The notes: generated by a model not told the origin, from the letters alone. A stretch of DNA of 26,271 nt from RXIX01 sp003989075 (GCA_029780415.1 JAKOYN010000128.1:1-26271), one strand, 5' to 3'; positions 1 to 8,016 are shown, counted from the first letter of the stretch. Program-made: numbers and translations.

Positions 1-338
1 TCGGCCAGTGCGGCCAACACCTCGTGCTCGTGCTCCAGCCCGTACAGGCATTGCCAGTCGCCCTCGCCCATGGCGTTGTGGATCGCCGGGTAGTCCTCAC
101 CTTCGGGCTCGACAAACAGGATGGCCATCAGCGCACCGCCAACCTGAATCTCATGCAGGCAGCCGGGCGGAATCAATGTGCTACGGCATTCCCGCCAGCC
201 ACTGCTCTCGCTTTCCAGAACCCGGAACGGCCGGTCAATGCCCACGCACAGCGCCGCCGACCCCAGCCGGTGTTCGGAAATGTCCGGCAGGCGGCCCATG
301 AAAAAACCGCGATTTTGCCAAATATAGAGCTTGCTCAA
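1..338 (-). CDS. AraC-type regulator, N-terminal part (cut by window edge)
   Basis: Only the first 112 codons are in the window. The gene reads off the left end and has no stop. The predicted protein begins SKLYIWQNRGFFMGRLPDIS and continues with ALCVGIDRPFRV and LIPPGCLHEIQ. This layout resembles the N-terminal sensing half of a subgroup of AraC/XylS regulators whose DNA-binding domain lies at the C-terminus, here outside the window. A TTG start at 338 is chosen because GGAG lies 10 bases upstream and the family's conserved N-terminus would otherwise be lost; an ATG at 300 is the alternative. It diverges from the GMC dehydrogenase at 596, the usual layout for a regulator and its target. The AraC assignment rests on N-terminal resemblance only, so it is moderate. 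Confidence 0.55.
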   Translation of the reverse strand, partial: MSKLYIWQNRGFFMGRLPDISEHRLGSAALCVGIDRPFRVLESESSGWRECRSTLIPPGCLHEIQVGGALMAILFVEPEGEDYPAIHNAMGEGDWQCLYGLEHEHEVLAALA

Positions 339-595
339 GGGATTGCTTCTCCGTGAAACCGCAGCGCCGGCTTTATGTAGGGGTGATGGGCGACCGGTAC
401 GACCGGTCTTATGCTGTTTGCGCCGCCAGGTGTCATGAAAGTGTAGTGTCGCCACCGTGGCTTAGCCAGTTCCAACAAAGCGCTGCCATTTTCGACAAGC
501 CGACCGCACATAAAGCCCTTAGTCTTGAAAAATCCGCGACTTCCGTCGCCTATCGACAACTGCCCGGCCATGCACCGGGTCGAGGATCTGGAGCC
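339..595. promoter_or_regulatory. Divergent intergenic region with paired ACCGGT palindromes
   Basis: This 257-bp gap separates the AraC-type regulator (minus) from the GMC dehydrogenase (plus), so it should hold both promoters. The palindromic hexamer ACCGGT occurs twice, at 393-398 and 402-407, inside a direct repeat GACCGGT-AC-GACCGGT with 9-bp spacing. Spacing near one helical turn is common for regulator half-sites, so it is a candidate operator. I could not pick a convincing -10/-35 pair. Confidence 0.35.
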
Positions 596-2194
596 ATGTA
601 CGACTACATCATCGTGGGCGCGGGCTCGGCCGGCTGCGTGCTGGCCAATCGCCTGTCGGCCGATCCAGCGCAACAGGTCTGTCTGCTGGAAGCGGGACCC
701 GAGGACAGCAGCCCGTGGATTCATATTCCGGTCGGCATCTTCTTCATGATGCGCAGCAAGGTGCTGAACTGGCGCTACCAGACTGCGCCGCAGGACGCAT
801 TGCACGGGCGCACCCTGTTCTGGCCGCGCGGCAAGACGCTCGGCGGCAGCAGTTCCAGCAATGCCATGGTGTATACCCGTGGCCACCGCTGGGATTATGA
901 CCACTGGGCGGAACTGGGCAATCCAGGCTGGAGCTATGCCGATCTGCTGCCGCTGTTCAAGCGCAACCAGAATCAGGAACGGGGCGCCAACGACTATCAC
1001 GGCGTCGGCGGGCCGCTGAATGTGGCCGATCTGCGCCAGAAAAGCGAAATCAGCGCGGTCTTCGTGCGCGCCGCCGGCGAGGCCGGCTATCCGCTCAGCG
1101 ACGATTTCAACGGCGCCGAGCAGGAAGGCGTGGGCTTTTATCAGGTGACCCAGAAGGATGGCCGCCGCTGCAGCAGTGCCCGCGCCTATCTGCATCCGGT
1201 GCGCCAGCGGCCCAATCTGACCGTCATCACCCGCGCCCTGGCCAGCCGGGTGCTGTTCGAGGGCCAGCGGGCCGTGGGCGTGGCCTATCTCGATAGCGAT
1301 GGACATCCGGTGGAACTGCGGGCACGGCGCGAGGTGCTGCTGTCGGGCGGGGCGATCAATTCACCGCAACTGCTGCTGCTGTCGGGCGTTGGGCCACGCG
1401 CAGAACTGGAACGGCACGGCATTACACCGGTGCATGACTTGCCGGGCGTTGGCCAGAACCTGCAGGATCATCTCGATGTGATCGTCGCCCATCGCGAGCG
1501 CCGCCATGCATCCTATGGTTTCGCCCTGTCGTTCCTGCCGCGCCTGCTCAAGGGCATCATCGACTATCACCGCCACGGGCGCGGTTTCCTGACCAGTAAT
1601 CTAGCCGAGGCCGGTGGCTTTGTGAAAAGCGATCCGGCGCTGCCGATTCCCAACCTGCAATATCACCTGACCTCGACCATTCTCGACGACCATGGCCGGC
1701 GCATCTGGCACGGCTACGGCTATTCGCTGCACGTCTGCGATCTGCGCCCGAAAAGTCGCGGCGCGCTGACTCTGCGCAGCGCCGATCCGCGCGACCCGCC
1801 GCTGTTGCAGCCACGCTATCTGGAGCACCCCGATGATCTGGAAACCCTGCTGGCCGGCGTGAAAACCTGTCGCAGGATTCTCGCCGCGCCGGCCTTCGAT
1901 GGCTATCGCGGTGAGGAGCTGTTCCCCGGTGCGGCGGTACAGGGCGATGATGAGCTGCGCGACTTCATCCGCCGCCGCGCCGAGAGCATTTATCACCCGG
2001 TCGGCACCTGCAAGATGGGCCATGACCCGCTGGCGGTGGTGGATAGCGAACTGCGCGTGCACGGTCTGAGCGGCCTGCGGGTCGTGGATGCCTCGATCAT
2101 GCCGACCCTGATCGGTGGCAACACCAATGCCCCGACCATGGTGATTGCCGAAAAGGCCGCCGAACTGATTCTGGCGGCGCGCAAACCGTCCTGA
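596..2194 (+). CDS. GMC-family FAD-dependent alcohol/choline-type dehydrogenase
   Basis: The 532-aa protein is a full-length glucose-methanol-choline oxidoreductase of the bacterial alcohol/choline dehydrogenase branch. These are flavoproteins that oxidise an alcohol to an aldehyde and pass electrons to the respiratory chain. The ADP-binding GAGSAG is at residues 8-13, GMC signature 1 (GGSSSSNAMVYTRG) at about 83, and signature 2 (GAINSPQLLLLSGVGP) at about 252. The catalytic His is in YHPVGTCKMG near residue 467 and the paired Asn in GGNTNAPT near 510. The open frame extends upstream to 353, but the ATG at 596 has GAGG 10 bases upstream and begins exactly at the FAD-binding strand (MYDYIIVGAGSAG). 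No signal peptide is seen. The substrate cannot be read from sequence; a neighbouring AraC-type regulator would fit inducible alcohol use. Confidence 0.9.
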   Translation: MYDYIIVGAGSAGCVLANRLSADPAQQVCLLEAGPEDSSPWIHIPVGIFFMMRSKVLNWRYQTAPQDALHGRTLFWPRGKTLGGSSSSNAMVYTRGHRWDYDHWAELGNPGWSYADLLPLFKRNQNQERGANDYHGVGGPLNVADLRQKSEISAVFVRAAGEAGYPLSDDFNGAEQEGVGFYQVTQKDGRRCSSARAYLHPVRQRPNLTVITRALASRVLFEGQRAVGVAYLDSDGHPVELRARREVLLSGGAINSPQLLLLSGVGPRAELERHGITPVHDLPGVGQNLQDHLDVIVAHRERRHASYGFALSFLPRLLKGIIDYHRHGRGFLTSNLAEAGGFVKSDPALPIPNLQYHLTSTILDDHGRRIWHGYGYSLHVCDLRPKSRGALTLRSADPRDPPLLQPRYLEHPDDLETLLAGVKTCRRILAAPAFDGYRGEELFPGAAVQGDDELRDFIRRRAESIYHPVGTCKMGHDPLAVVDSELRVHGLSGLRVVDASIMPTLIGGNTNAPTMVIAEKAAELILAARKPS

Positions 2195-2216
2195 AACACT
2201 GCCTGCACAGCCATTT

Positions 2217-2238
2217 CCTCTCCCGCAGCCGGGAGAGG
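2217..2238. terminator. 9-bp perfect hairpin between convergent genes
   Basis: CCTCTCCCG and CGGGAGAGG form a perfect 9-bp stem with a CAGC loop, just after the GMC dehydrogenase stop and before the stop of the convergent MgtC-like gene. No T-run follows on either side. It could act as a bidirectional terminator, or it may be a dispersed palindromic repeat; no second copy is seen here. Confidence 0.5.
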
Positions 2239-2294
2239 GTGCCAAACAGCGCCGGGTCATTAGTTCTGCGTCCTGCATTCAGGGCTGGGCGGGT

Positions 2295-3593
2295 TCAGCG
2301 CAGCAGCATCACCAGTCCGCCACCGGCCAGGATCGCCAGCGTCGCCAGTACCAGGCGCAGCCCGAAGGCCCGCGCGCCCAGCAGCAGGGCAATGACGCAT
2401 TTGGTTATGGTATTGCCGACGCTGGCAATGATAATGGCGTTGACCGCCATGGCGCTTGCGGCACCACCCGGACGCGCATAGTCGATCATGGACAGGGTGA
2501 TAGCATCGACATCGCTCAAGCCGGCCAGCCCGGCGACCACATACAGCCCCTGCCCGGAAACATGCTGCCGCGCCAGTTGCACCAGCACCAGCACCGCCGC
2601 AAAAAACAGCGCAAAGTGCAAGGCGGCGGTCAGGCTGAACGGATTGCGCAAGGGCACCTCATCAGGCATGGCCGCGCCGCCAGCCGGGCGATGCAAACCC
2701 AGCAGTGCACCCCCGGCAGCAATCCCCGCCATCGTCAGCAGCGGCGGCGCCAGCGCCACCAGCAGCGCCGGACCAAGCAGCGCCACCATCACCAGCACCC
2801 GCAGAAACATCACCACCCAGGCCAGCAACAGCCCCGCTGCCAGCGAATCCGCCCATGCCCCGGCATCAGCCTCGCGACTGCGCCGGGCAAAGGTCAGCGT
2901 CACCACTGTGGACGACACCAGCCCACCGAGCACTCCGGTCAGCGCCGTGCCGCGCCGGGTACCAAAGCGCCGCGAAGCCACATAACCGGCGAAGGACAGT
3001 CCGGAAATCAGGATCACCAGCCACCACATCTTGTAGGGATTGAGGGCATTCCAGGGATCCACCGTCTGATCAGGCAGCACCGGCAGCACCACGAAGGTTG
3101 CAATCAGCAGCTTCAGCACCGCGTACAGATCATCGCGATCCAGGCGCCCGGCCAGATCGTGCAGCGGCTGCTTATAGGCCAGCAGCGCCGAGGTGATGAT
3201 CGCCAGCGCGACCGCGCTCTGCCGATAGCCCAGCAGTACAGCGCCGCCGAGCAGATAGACCAGGATCACTGCCACCTGCGTAGTGAGATCAAAGGCATCC
3301 GGATTGCGGCGCGCCGCAGTGGCATAGCCGAGCAGCGCCGCCAGGGCTGCCAGCACGCCCGTAACCAGGAACAGAGCCGGCTGATTGATCTTCAGCGATA
3401 GCCAAGCCGCAGTTGCGCCCAGTTCAGCCAGCAGGATGAAGGTGCGCAGGCCAGCGGCCGCTTCCTGATCGCCGGTCTTTTTCTTTTCGCGCTCAATGCC
3501 GATCAGCGCGCCGATGAACAGAGCCAGCGCGAAATCAGCGGCAGGAAAACTCAGGGTGAACAGGCCAGCGGATAAATCAGCCGCATTAGGCAT
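2295..3593 (-). CDS. MgtC/SapB-type membrane protein with DUF4010 domain
   Basis: This 432-aa integral membrane protein is mostly hydrophobic, with roughly 11-12 possible helices. The N-terminal part carries the MgtC-like block GALIGIEREKKK...GLRTFILLAELGA (about residues 28-60). The C-terminal half matches the DUF4010 arrangement, including GLSDVDAITLSM and a conserved N-x-I-I...NTITK stretch near the end. MgtC proteins are linked to growth in low magnesium and to ATP synthase control, but this longer MgtC-DUF4010 architecture has no settled function. The ATG at 3593 has GAGGT 8 bases upstream. It diverges from fdxA and converges with the GMC gene, so it is probably a single-gene unit. Confidence 0.8.
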   Translation of the reverse strand: MPNAADLSAGLFTLSFPAADFALALFIGALIGIEREKKKTGDQEAAAGLRTFILLAELGATAAWLSLKINQPALFLVTGVLAALAALLGYATAARRNPDAFDLTTQVAVILVYLLGGAVLLGYRQSAVALAIITSALLAYKQPLHDLAGRLDRDDLYAVLKLLIATFVVLPVLPDQTVDPWNALNPYKMWWLVILISGLSFAGYVASRRFGTRRGTALTGVLGGLVSSTVVTLTFARRSREADAGAWADSLAAGLLLAWVVMFLRVLVMVALLGPALLVALAPPLLTMAGIAAGGALLGLHRPAGGAAMPDEVPLRNPFSLTAALHFALFFAAVLVLVQLARQHVSGQGLYVVAGLAGLSDVDAITLSMIDYARPGGAASAMAVNAIIIASVGNTITKCVIALLLGARAFGLRLVLATLAILAGGGLVMLLR

Positions 3594-3743
3594 CGCACGA
3601 CACCTCGTTGAGGGATGGTGGGCAACGGTGATGCATCTGCCCCGGCATGGGTGAGCCTGGAGCTGGAATTCTGCAACTGCCCAACTCGGTTAATCGCGGT
3701 TAAGATAATCGGCCATTGCCACCGGAAACCGAGGTAAACCGTC
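3594..3743. promoter_or_regulatory. Divergent promoter region of MgtC-like gene and fdxA
   Basis: This 150-bp gap contains two copies of CGGTTAA at 3687-3693 and 3697-3703, exactly 10 bp apart, followed by an AT-rich AAGATAAT that may be the fdxA -10. GAGGTAA at 3731-3737 is the fdxA ribosome-binding site. The direct repeat is a candidate regulator site but could be chance. Confidence 0.35.
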
Positions 3744-4067
3744 ATGACGTTCGTCGTTACCGAAAACTGCATCAAGTGCAAGTACACCGATTGCGTGGAA
3801 GTGTGCCCGGTGGACTGCTTCCATGAAGGGCCCAACTTCCTGGTCATCGACCCCGATGAGTGCATCGACTGCACCCTGTGCGAACCCGAGTGCCCGGCGC
3901 AGGCGATCTTCGCCGAAGATGACCTGCCCGCCGGTCAGGAACAGTTCCTGACGCTCAACGCCGAACTGGCCAAGCAATGGCCGGTGATCACCGAGAAGAA
4001 GGATGCCCTGCCCGATGCTGCCGACTGGGACGGCAAACCCGACAAGGTCCAGTACCTGGAACGCTAA
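3744..4067 (+). CDS. fdxA: 7Fe ferredoxin ([3Fe-4S][4Fe-4S]), FdxA type
   Basis: The 107-aa protein is a small soluble electron carrier of the Azotobacter ferredoxin I family, whose usual length is about 107 residues. The ligand pattern is complete. C9, C17 and C50 match the [3Fe-4S] ligands, and C21, C40, C43 and C46 match the [4Fe-4S] ligands; extra cysteines C12 and C25 are also family-typical. A long acidic C-terminal tail (LAKQWPVITEKKDALPDAADW) is present as in the family. Start choice is clear: GAGGTAA lies 6 bases before the ATG. The partner is unknown from sequence; related proteins serve redox regulation and general electron transfer in the cytoplasm. cnoX follows 120 bp later on the same strand. 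Confidence 0.96.
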   Translation: MTFVVTENCIKCKYTDCVEVCPVDCFHEGPNFLVIDPDECIDCTLCEPECPAQAIFAEDDLPAGQEQFLTLNAELAKQWPVITEKKDALPDAADWDGKPDKVQYLER

Positions 4068-4187
4068 GGCCAGCATTCCTCCTGCGCTTGAAAAGCTGAC
4101 CAGCGCCCTTACTTTCAACAAACATGCAGTTCCCGCCTCAAGACGATTTCGGCCGCCGTCCGGCGCGGCCTTTGCGGATACGTGATG

Positions 4188-5057
4188 ATGAGCGACTCGC
4201 CCTATATTTTTGAAGTAGACCAGTTCAATTTTGCCACGCTGGTGGTGGAAAACTCCCAGCATGTGCCGGTGCTGGTGGATTTCTGGGCCGACTGGTGCCA
4301 GCCCTGCCAGGTGCTGATGCCGATGCTGGCCAAGCTGGCCCAGGAATACCGGGGCGGCTTCCTGCTCGCCAAGGTCAACACCGATGTCGAGCAGGCGCTG
4401 GCCGGACATTTCCGGGTGCGCAGCCTGCCGACGGTGATCGTGGTCTGGCAGGGACAGATCGTTGAGCAACTGGTGGGCGTGCAGCCGGAATCGGCCTACC
4501 GAGCCCTCATCGACCGTTTCCAGAGCCAGCGGCCGGGCGGCGCGTCGCTCCAGGAGCAGATCGAGATGCTCTGGCAGGAGGGCCAAAAGGAGGAGGTGAT
4601 CGATCTGCTGCGTGAGGCGCTGGTCGATCAGCCGGACAGCAGTGAATTGAAGGTGATGCTGGCTGATAAGCTGCTGCAACTGGGCCGGGATGTGGAGGCC
4701 CGCCCACTGCTGCAGAGCCTGCCCGAGGATGAACGCAACCGGCAGCCGGCCAGTGGCCTGCTGGCGCGTCTGCAGTTTGCTGATCTGGCTACGGGCGCAC
4801 CGGATCGGGCTACGCTGGAGGCCCGGCTGGCTCAGAATCCCGCTGATAGCGCTGCCCGCCGGCAACTGGCCGCCCGCTGTGTGCTCGCCGGCGATTATGA
4901 GGCGGCTTTGCAGCAGTTCATGGATATCCTGCGCCGCGACCCGCAGTTCGAGAATGGCGCCGGCCGTCAGGGTCTGATCGCGATGTTTGAAATGCTTGGC
5001 AACGAGGACCCGCTGGTGATCACCTACCGGCGGCGGATGTTCTCACTGCTGCATTGA
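4188..5057 (+). CDS. cnoX: Thioredoxin-TPR co-chaperone (CnoX/YbbN type)
   Basis: This 289-aa protein has a thioredoxin fold at about residues 5-110, followed by a helical TPR-like region to the end, the CnoX/YbbN layout. The active site reads WADWCQPCQ with both cysteines present (C37 and C40), and the cis-proline loop is SLPTVIV. CnoX proteins bind unfolding clients during oxidative stress and hand them to chaperones. E. coli CnoX lacks the first active-site cysteine, so this protein may keep thioredoxin-like redox activity (inference). The start is a GTG-ATG-ATG run at 4182-4190. The last ATG is chosen because GGA at 4176-4178 is then 9 bases away and MSDSPYIF matches the family start; ATG 4185 is nearly as good. 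The 114-bp gap after fdxA holds only a weak 6-bp GC-rich stem at 4151-4170. Confidence 0.88.
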   Translation: MSDSPYIFEVDQFNFATLVVENSQHVPVLVDFWADWCQPCQVLMPMLAKLAQEYRGGFLLAKVNTDVEQALAGHFRVRSLPTVIVVWQGQIVEQLVGVQPESAYRALIDRFQSQRPGGASLQEQIEMLWQEGQKEEVIDLLREALVDQPDSSELKVMLADKLLQLGRDVEARPLLQSLPEDERNRQPASGLLARLQFADLATGAPDRATLEARLAQNPADSAARRQLAARCVLAGDYEAALQQFMDILRRDPQFENGAGRQGLIAMFEMLGNEDPLVITYRRRMFSLLH

Positions 5058-5091
5058 TTCCCCAAAGCCGCTGGCCAGACGCGTGTTGCGT

Positions 5092-5135
5092 TGAGGGTGC
5101 CTGAACCCGCCATTGCAGCAGTTCAGGCACCCTCA
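5092..5135. terminator. 15-bp perfect hairpin between cnoX and sbp
   Basis: TGAGGGTGCCTGAAC pairs without mismatch with GTTCAGGCACCCTCA across a 14-base loop, sitting 34 bp after the cnoX stop and 15 bp past the sbp stop. The position between convergent genes suggests a bidirectional terminator. There is no strong T-run. A third partial copy, CTGAACCCGCTTCA, follows at 5140. Confidence 0.7.
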
Positions 5136-5150
5136 TCTCCTGAACCCGCT

Positions 5151-6170
5151 TCAGCGTCCCGCCTGATAGATCTGATCGAAGCTGCCACCATCCTTGAAGT
5201 GTTCTGCCTGCGCCTGCGCCCAGCCACCGAACACGTCATCGATAGTGAACAGCGTGACCGCCGGAAAATGCGCCTTGTAGCGCTCGGCGACGGCCGGATC
5301 GCGTGGCCGGTAATGATGGCGGGCCGCCAGATCCTGGCCCTCGGCGCTGTACAGATAGTCCAGATAGGCCTGAGCCAGGGCGCGGGTGCCGCGCCGGTCG
5401 GCGACGCGATCAACCACCGCGACCGGCGGTTCCGCCAGGATGCTGACCGATGGCACGACGATTTCAAACTCACCCCGGCGGGTCGACTCAAGCGCCAGGA
5501 AAGCTTCGTTTTCCCAGGTGAGCAATACATCGCCAATCTCACGCTCGGTAAAGGTCGTGGTCGCGCCGCGCGCCCCGGAATCCAGTACCGGTACGTTGCG
5601 ATACAGGCGGGAGACGAACTCGCGGGCCTTGGCCGCATCGCCGCCGGGCTGGCGCAGGGCATAACCCCAGGCCGCCAGATAGTTCCAGCGTGCGCCACCG
5701 GACGTTTTCGGATTGGGTGTGATCACGCCGATGCCCGGCTGCACCAGATCGTTCCAATCGTGAATCCCTTTCGGATTGCCCTTGCGCACCAGGAATACGA
5801 TGGTCGAGGTGTAGGGGGCGCTGTTGTTCGGCAGGCGCTTTTGCCAGTCAGCCGGCAACAGACGCCCCTTGGCGCTGATTTCGTCGATGTCATAGGCCAG
5901 AGCCAGGGTCACTACATCGGCTTCCAGACCGTCGATCACCGAACGGGCCTGCTTACCGGAGCCGCCGTGCGATTGCCGCACGGTCACCGTATCGCCGCTG
6001 CGCGCCTGCCAATAGCGGTTAAAGGCGGCGTTGAAGTCGTTGTAGAACTCGCGGGTCGGGTCGTAGGACACGTTTAACAGGGTCAAATTCGCGGCATTGG
6101 CGCTGGCAGCGCCGAGGTTCACGCCCAGCGCCACCAGGGCACTGAGCAGGAAGGCACGATAACGGGGCAT
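5151..6170 (-). CDS. sbp: Periplasmic sulfate-binding protein
   Basis: The 339-aa protein is a sulfate/thiosulfate-binding component of an ABC importer. A classic signal peptide (MPRYRAFLLSALVALGVNLG, ending ASANA) precedes the mature start ANLTLLNVSYDPTREFY. Family motifs are QSHGGSGKQA, a LEADVVTLALAYDID block, NPKTSGGARW and a VLLTWENEA segment. An upstream in-frame Met at 6215 is rejected: ATG 6170 has AGGAG 9 bases upstream and starts the signal peptide. The permease and ATPase genes (cysT/cysW/cysA) are not next to it, because cnoX is convergent on one side and lysE/rsgA lie on the other. It must therefore work with a transporter encoded elsewhere. A very AT-rich leader lies just upstream. 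Confidence 0.93.
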   Translation of the reverse strand: MPRYRAFLLSALVALGVNLGAASANAANLTLLNVSYDPTREFYNDFNAAFNRYWQARSGDTVTVRQSHGGSGKQARSVIDGLEADVVTLALAYDIDEISAKGRLLPADWQKRLPNNSAPYTSTIVFLVRKGNPKGIHDWNDLVQPGIGVITPNPKTSGGARWNYLAAWGYALRQPGGDAAKAREFVSRLYRNVPVLDSGARGATTTFTEREIGDVLLTWENEAFLALESTRRGEFEIVVPSVSILAEPPVAVVDRVADRRGTRALAQAYLDYLYSAEGQDLAARHHYRPRDPAVAERYKAHFPAVTLFTIDDVFGGWAQAQAEHFKDGGSFDQIYQAGR

Positions 6171-6269
6171 GGCACGATACTCCTGCAGTAGTGAAAGCGG
6201 ACATGGCCACAACAATAGACTGCTTTTTTTATATTTAAAAATAATAAAAAATTATTCTTTTATTTCTTT
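6171..6269 (-). promoter_or_regulatory. Extreme AT-rich leader upstream of sbp
   Basis: Positions 6224-6276 contain only two G/C bases in about 53, in a region otherwise GC-rich. The stretch includes an all-A/T inverted repeat, AATAAT (6240-6245) and ATTATT (6251-6256), with a 5-base loop. It lies between the lysE stop and the sbp start, both on the minus strand. It could supply a lysE terminator, an UP-element-like promoter for sbp, or a site for an AT-binding protein. The exact -10/-35 cannot be decided by eye. Confidence 0.5.
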
Positions 6270-6899
6270 TTATTTATGCGTCAGCAAACGGCCACCCTCA
6301 CCCAGCAGGAGCAGCGCGTAGACCAGCAGCAGCAGGCCCAAAGCACGCATCAGCCCGATATAGCTGCGACTGCGCAGCGTGCCGCGCACCCGCGCCAGCA
6401 GCAGCGCCAGCAGCACTTTCGTCCCCACCAACAGCGCATAGAAGGCGCCGATGAAGGCCGCCGCCGCTGGCCAGCCCTGCCGCCAGGCGGCCAGCAGGGT
6501 CGGTGCGCCCACCGCCAGCCAGAACAGGTAGGGGCTGGGATTCAGGATATTGGCGATCACGCCGCGCCATAGTGAACCGGCCGCGATGGTAGTCAGCGGT
6601 TCCACACCCCGGAAACGCAGGCTTTCCAGCGCCAGCCAGGCCAGATACAGCCCGCCGGCCAGATGGAGCAGCGCCAGCGGCAGCGCCCGGTCGCTCAGCG
6701 GACGCAGCAGCATGAAGGTCGCCAGCACAATGGGTGCATCGGTCAGCAGCGGTGCCAAAGCCACGCCGATTCCGGCACGCAGGCCATGACGCAAGGTTTC
6801 CCCCGCCACCAGAGTCAGCAGCGGTCCCGGCGCCAGCCCGCTGCTTAGACCCAGCAGCAGTCCGGCGGATAGAAACGGCAACAGGGCCGCAAAAGACAC
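6270..6899 (-). CDS. LysE/RhtB-family amino-acid exporter
   Basis: This 209-aa membrane protein has about six hydrophobic segments and the LysE-type N-terminal block GLSSGLAPGPLLTLVAGETL followed by GLRAGIGVALAPLLTDAPIV. It also carries NILNPSPYLFWLAVGAP, the conserved N-P region of the family. Family members export amino acids or related small molecules by proton exchange; the substrate here is unknown. The open frame runs back into rsgA. The GTG at 6899 is preferred because it starts 7 bases after the rsgA stop, has a GGCTGAG-like site upstream and gives the usual ~205-aa length. It is probably translated from the rsgA transcript. Confidence 0.82.
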   Translation of the reverse strand: MSFAALLPFLSAGLLLGLSSGLAPGPLLTLVAGETLRHGLRAGIGVALAPLLTDAPIVLATFMLLRPLSDRALPLALLHLAGGLYLAWLALESLRFRGVEPLTTIAAGSLWRGVIANILNPSPYLFWLAVGAPTLLAAWRQGWPAAAAFIGAFYALLVGTKVLLALLLARVRGTLRSRSYIGLMRALGLLLLVYALLLLGEGGRLLTHK

Positions 6900-6906
6900 G
6901 CTGCAC

Positions 6907-7917
6907 TCAGCCTGGCCTGGTGGCCAGCGTAGCGCGCAGTTCCAGATAGCTGGCCAGACGGCGCGGGGCAATCTCGCCCCGATCCAGCGCGGCGCGCAGT
7001 GCACAATCCGGTTCACTCTGATGGCGGCAATCGGAAAAGCGGCATTGACCCAGATACGGCGCCAGCTCGGGAAAGCCGCGCGCCAGATCGCCGGGGCCAA
7101 TCTCGCCCAGTTCAAAACTGCGCACGCCGGGCGTATCGATCAGGTCACCGTCGCCGGGCAGGTGATAAAGCGTGCTGCTGCTGGTAGTGTGGGTGCCGTG
7201 GCCGGTAGCGGCGGACAGCGCCTGGATGCGAATGGCACGATCTGGCAGCAGCGCCTGAATCAGCGAGGACTTGCCGACCCCCGATTGCCCAACCAGCAGG
7301 CTGCTGCGATCGCGCAGCCAGTCGCGCAGGGCATCCAGACCGTGAGCGCTGTGGCTGCTGGCCAGCAGCAGTGGAGAGCCGATCCGCCGGTAGGGTGCAA
7401 AACGCGCCTGCAGCGCGGCCAGCGCCGCTTCGCTGAGCAGGTCGATCTTGTTCAGCACCAGCAGGCTCTGCACACCGATGGCGGCAATCGCGACCAGATA
7501 GCGGTCGATCAGGTATTCGCTCGGCTCCGGTTCCGGCGCCAGCACTACCGCCACCGCGTCGAGATTGGCGGCCACCGGGCGCGGCTGACCGTGATAGTCG
7601 GGACGGGTGAGCAGCGAACGGCGCGCATTCACCGCTACCACCACGCCGGTGGCCGCGATCGGGTCGGCAACCTGCCACACCACCCGGTCACCACAGGCCA
7701 GCCTGCCCAGGTTCTGCCGCACCGCGCAGCGATACAGGCGCCCCTGCGCATCCTCGACAATCGCGCTGGCACCATGATTGGTGATCACCAGCCCGGTCTG
7801 TTCCGGGCCAAGCCCGGCTTCGGTGACGGCATCCGCGCCGCCGGCGCGGGCGCGGCGCTGCTCCTGCTGGCGGGCGATGCGCGCCTGCTGGCGCTCGCTC
7901 AGACGCCGGCCCGCCAT
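6907..7917 (-). CDS. rsgA: Ribosome small-subunit maturation GTPase RsgA
   Basis: This 336-aa circularly permuted GTPase checks late assembly of the 30S subunit. An N-terminal basic segment (MAGRRLSERQQARIARQQEQ) precedes an OB-fold. The G domain has its motifs in permuted order: NKID (G4) near residue 155, GQSGVGKSS (G1) near 210, then a switch region GHGTHTTSS and DTPG (G3). The C-terminal zinc motif is intact (CRFSDCRHQSEPDCAL). The frame is open upstream to 8001, but ATG 7917 has GGAGG about 9 bases upstream and starts at the conserved basic segment. It diverges from orn, an arrangement common in gammaproteobacteria, and is followed closely by the LysE-type gene. Confidence 0.96.
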   Translation of the reverse strand: MAGRRLSERQQARIARQQEQRRARAGGADAVTEAGLGPEQTGLVITNHGASAIVEDAQGRLYRCAVRQNLGRLACGDRVVWQVADPIAATGVVVAVNARRSLLTRPDYHGQPRPVAANLDAVAVVLAPEPEPSEYLIDRYLVAIAAIGVQSLLVLNKIDLLSEAALAALQARFAPYRRIGSPLLLASSHSAHGLDALRDWLRDRSSLLVGQSGVGKSSLIQALLPDRAIRIQALSAATGHGTHTTSSSTLYHLPGDGDLIDTPGVRSFELGEIGPGDLARGFPELAPYLGQCRFSDCRHQSEPDCALRAALDRGEIAPRRLASYLELRATLATRPG

Positions 7918-8016
7918 GCGCGACCCCCTCCGCATCCGGCGGATTCGGCGTACACTTTTCGCCCGCGTGCCCGGCGCGCGACCTCTTTTTCCCGGCCCCA
8001 TAACCCGAAAGCAGCC

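Noticed and set aside
335..1306. Long minus-strand open frame opposite the GMC gene
   Set aside because: It is the antisense shadow of a strongly recognised GMC protein and has no motif of its own.
2562..3401. Plus-strand open frame rich in Gln, His and Arg opposite the MgtC-like gene
   Set aside because: The composition is typical of the antisense of a GC-rich membrane-protein gene; no ribosome-binding site or family match.
4151..4170. GC-rich stem after fdxA as a terminator
   Set aside because: Only 6 bp pair cleanly, no T-run follows, and it lies directly before the cnoX ribosome-binding site.
3690..4865. 391-aa minus-strand frame across fdxA and cnoX
   Set aside because: It overlaps two clearly identified genes in antisense and shows no recognisable domain.
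5107..5120. Long hairpin at 5092-5135 as a CRISPR or attachment-site unit
   Set aside because: There is one full inverted pair only, with no repeat-spacer series; a convergent terminator explains it better.
7021..8016. N-terminal extension of the orn frame
   Set aside because: It runs through the antisense of rsgA; the real oligoribonuclease begins at 8017 at the catalytic strand.
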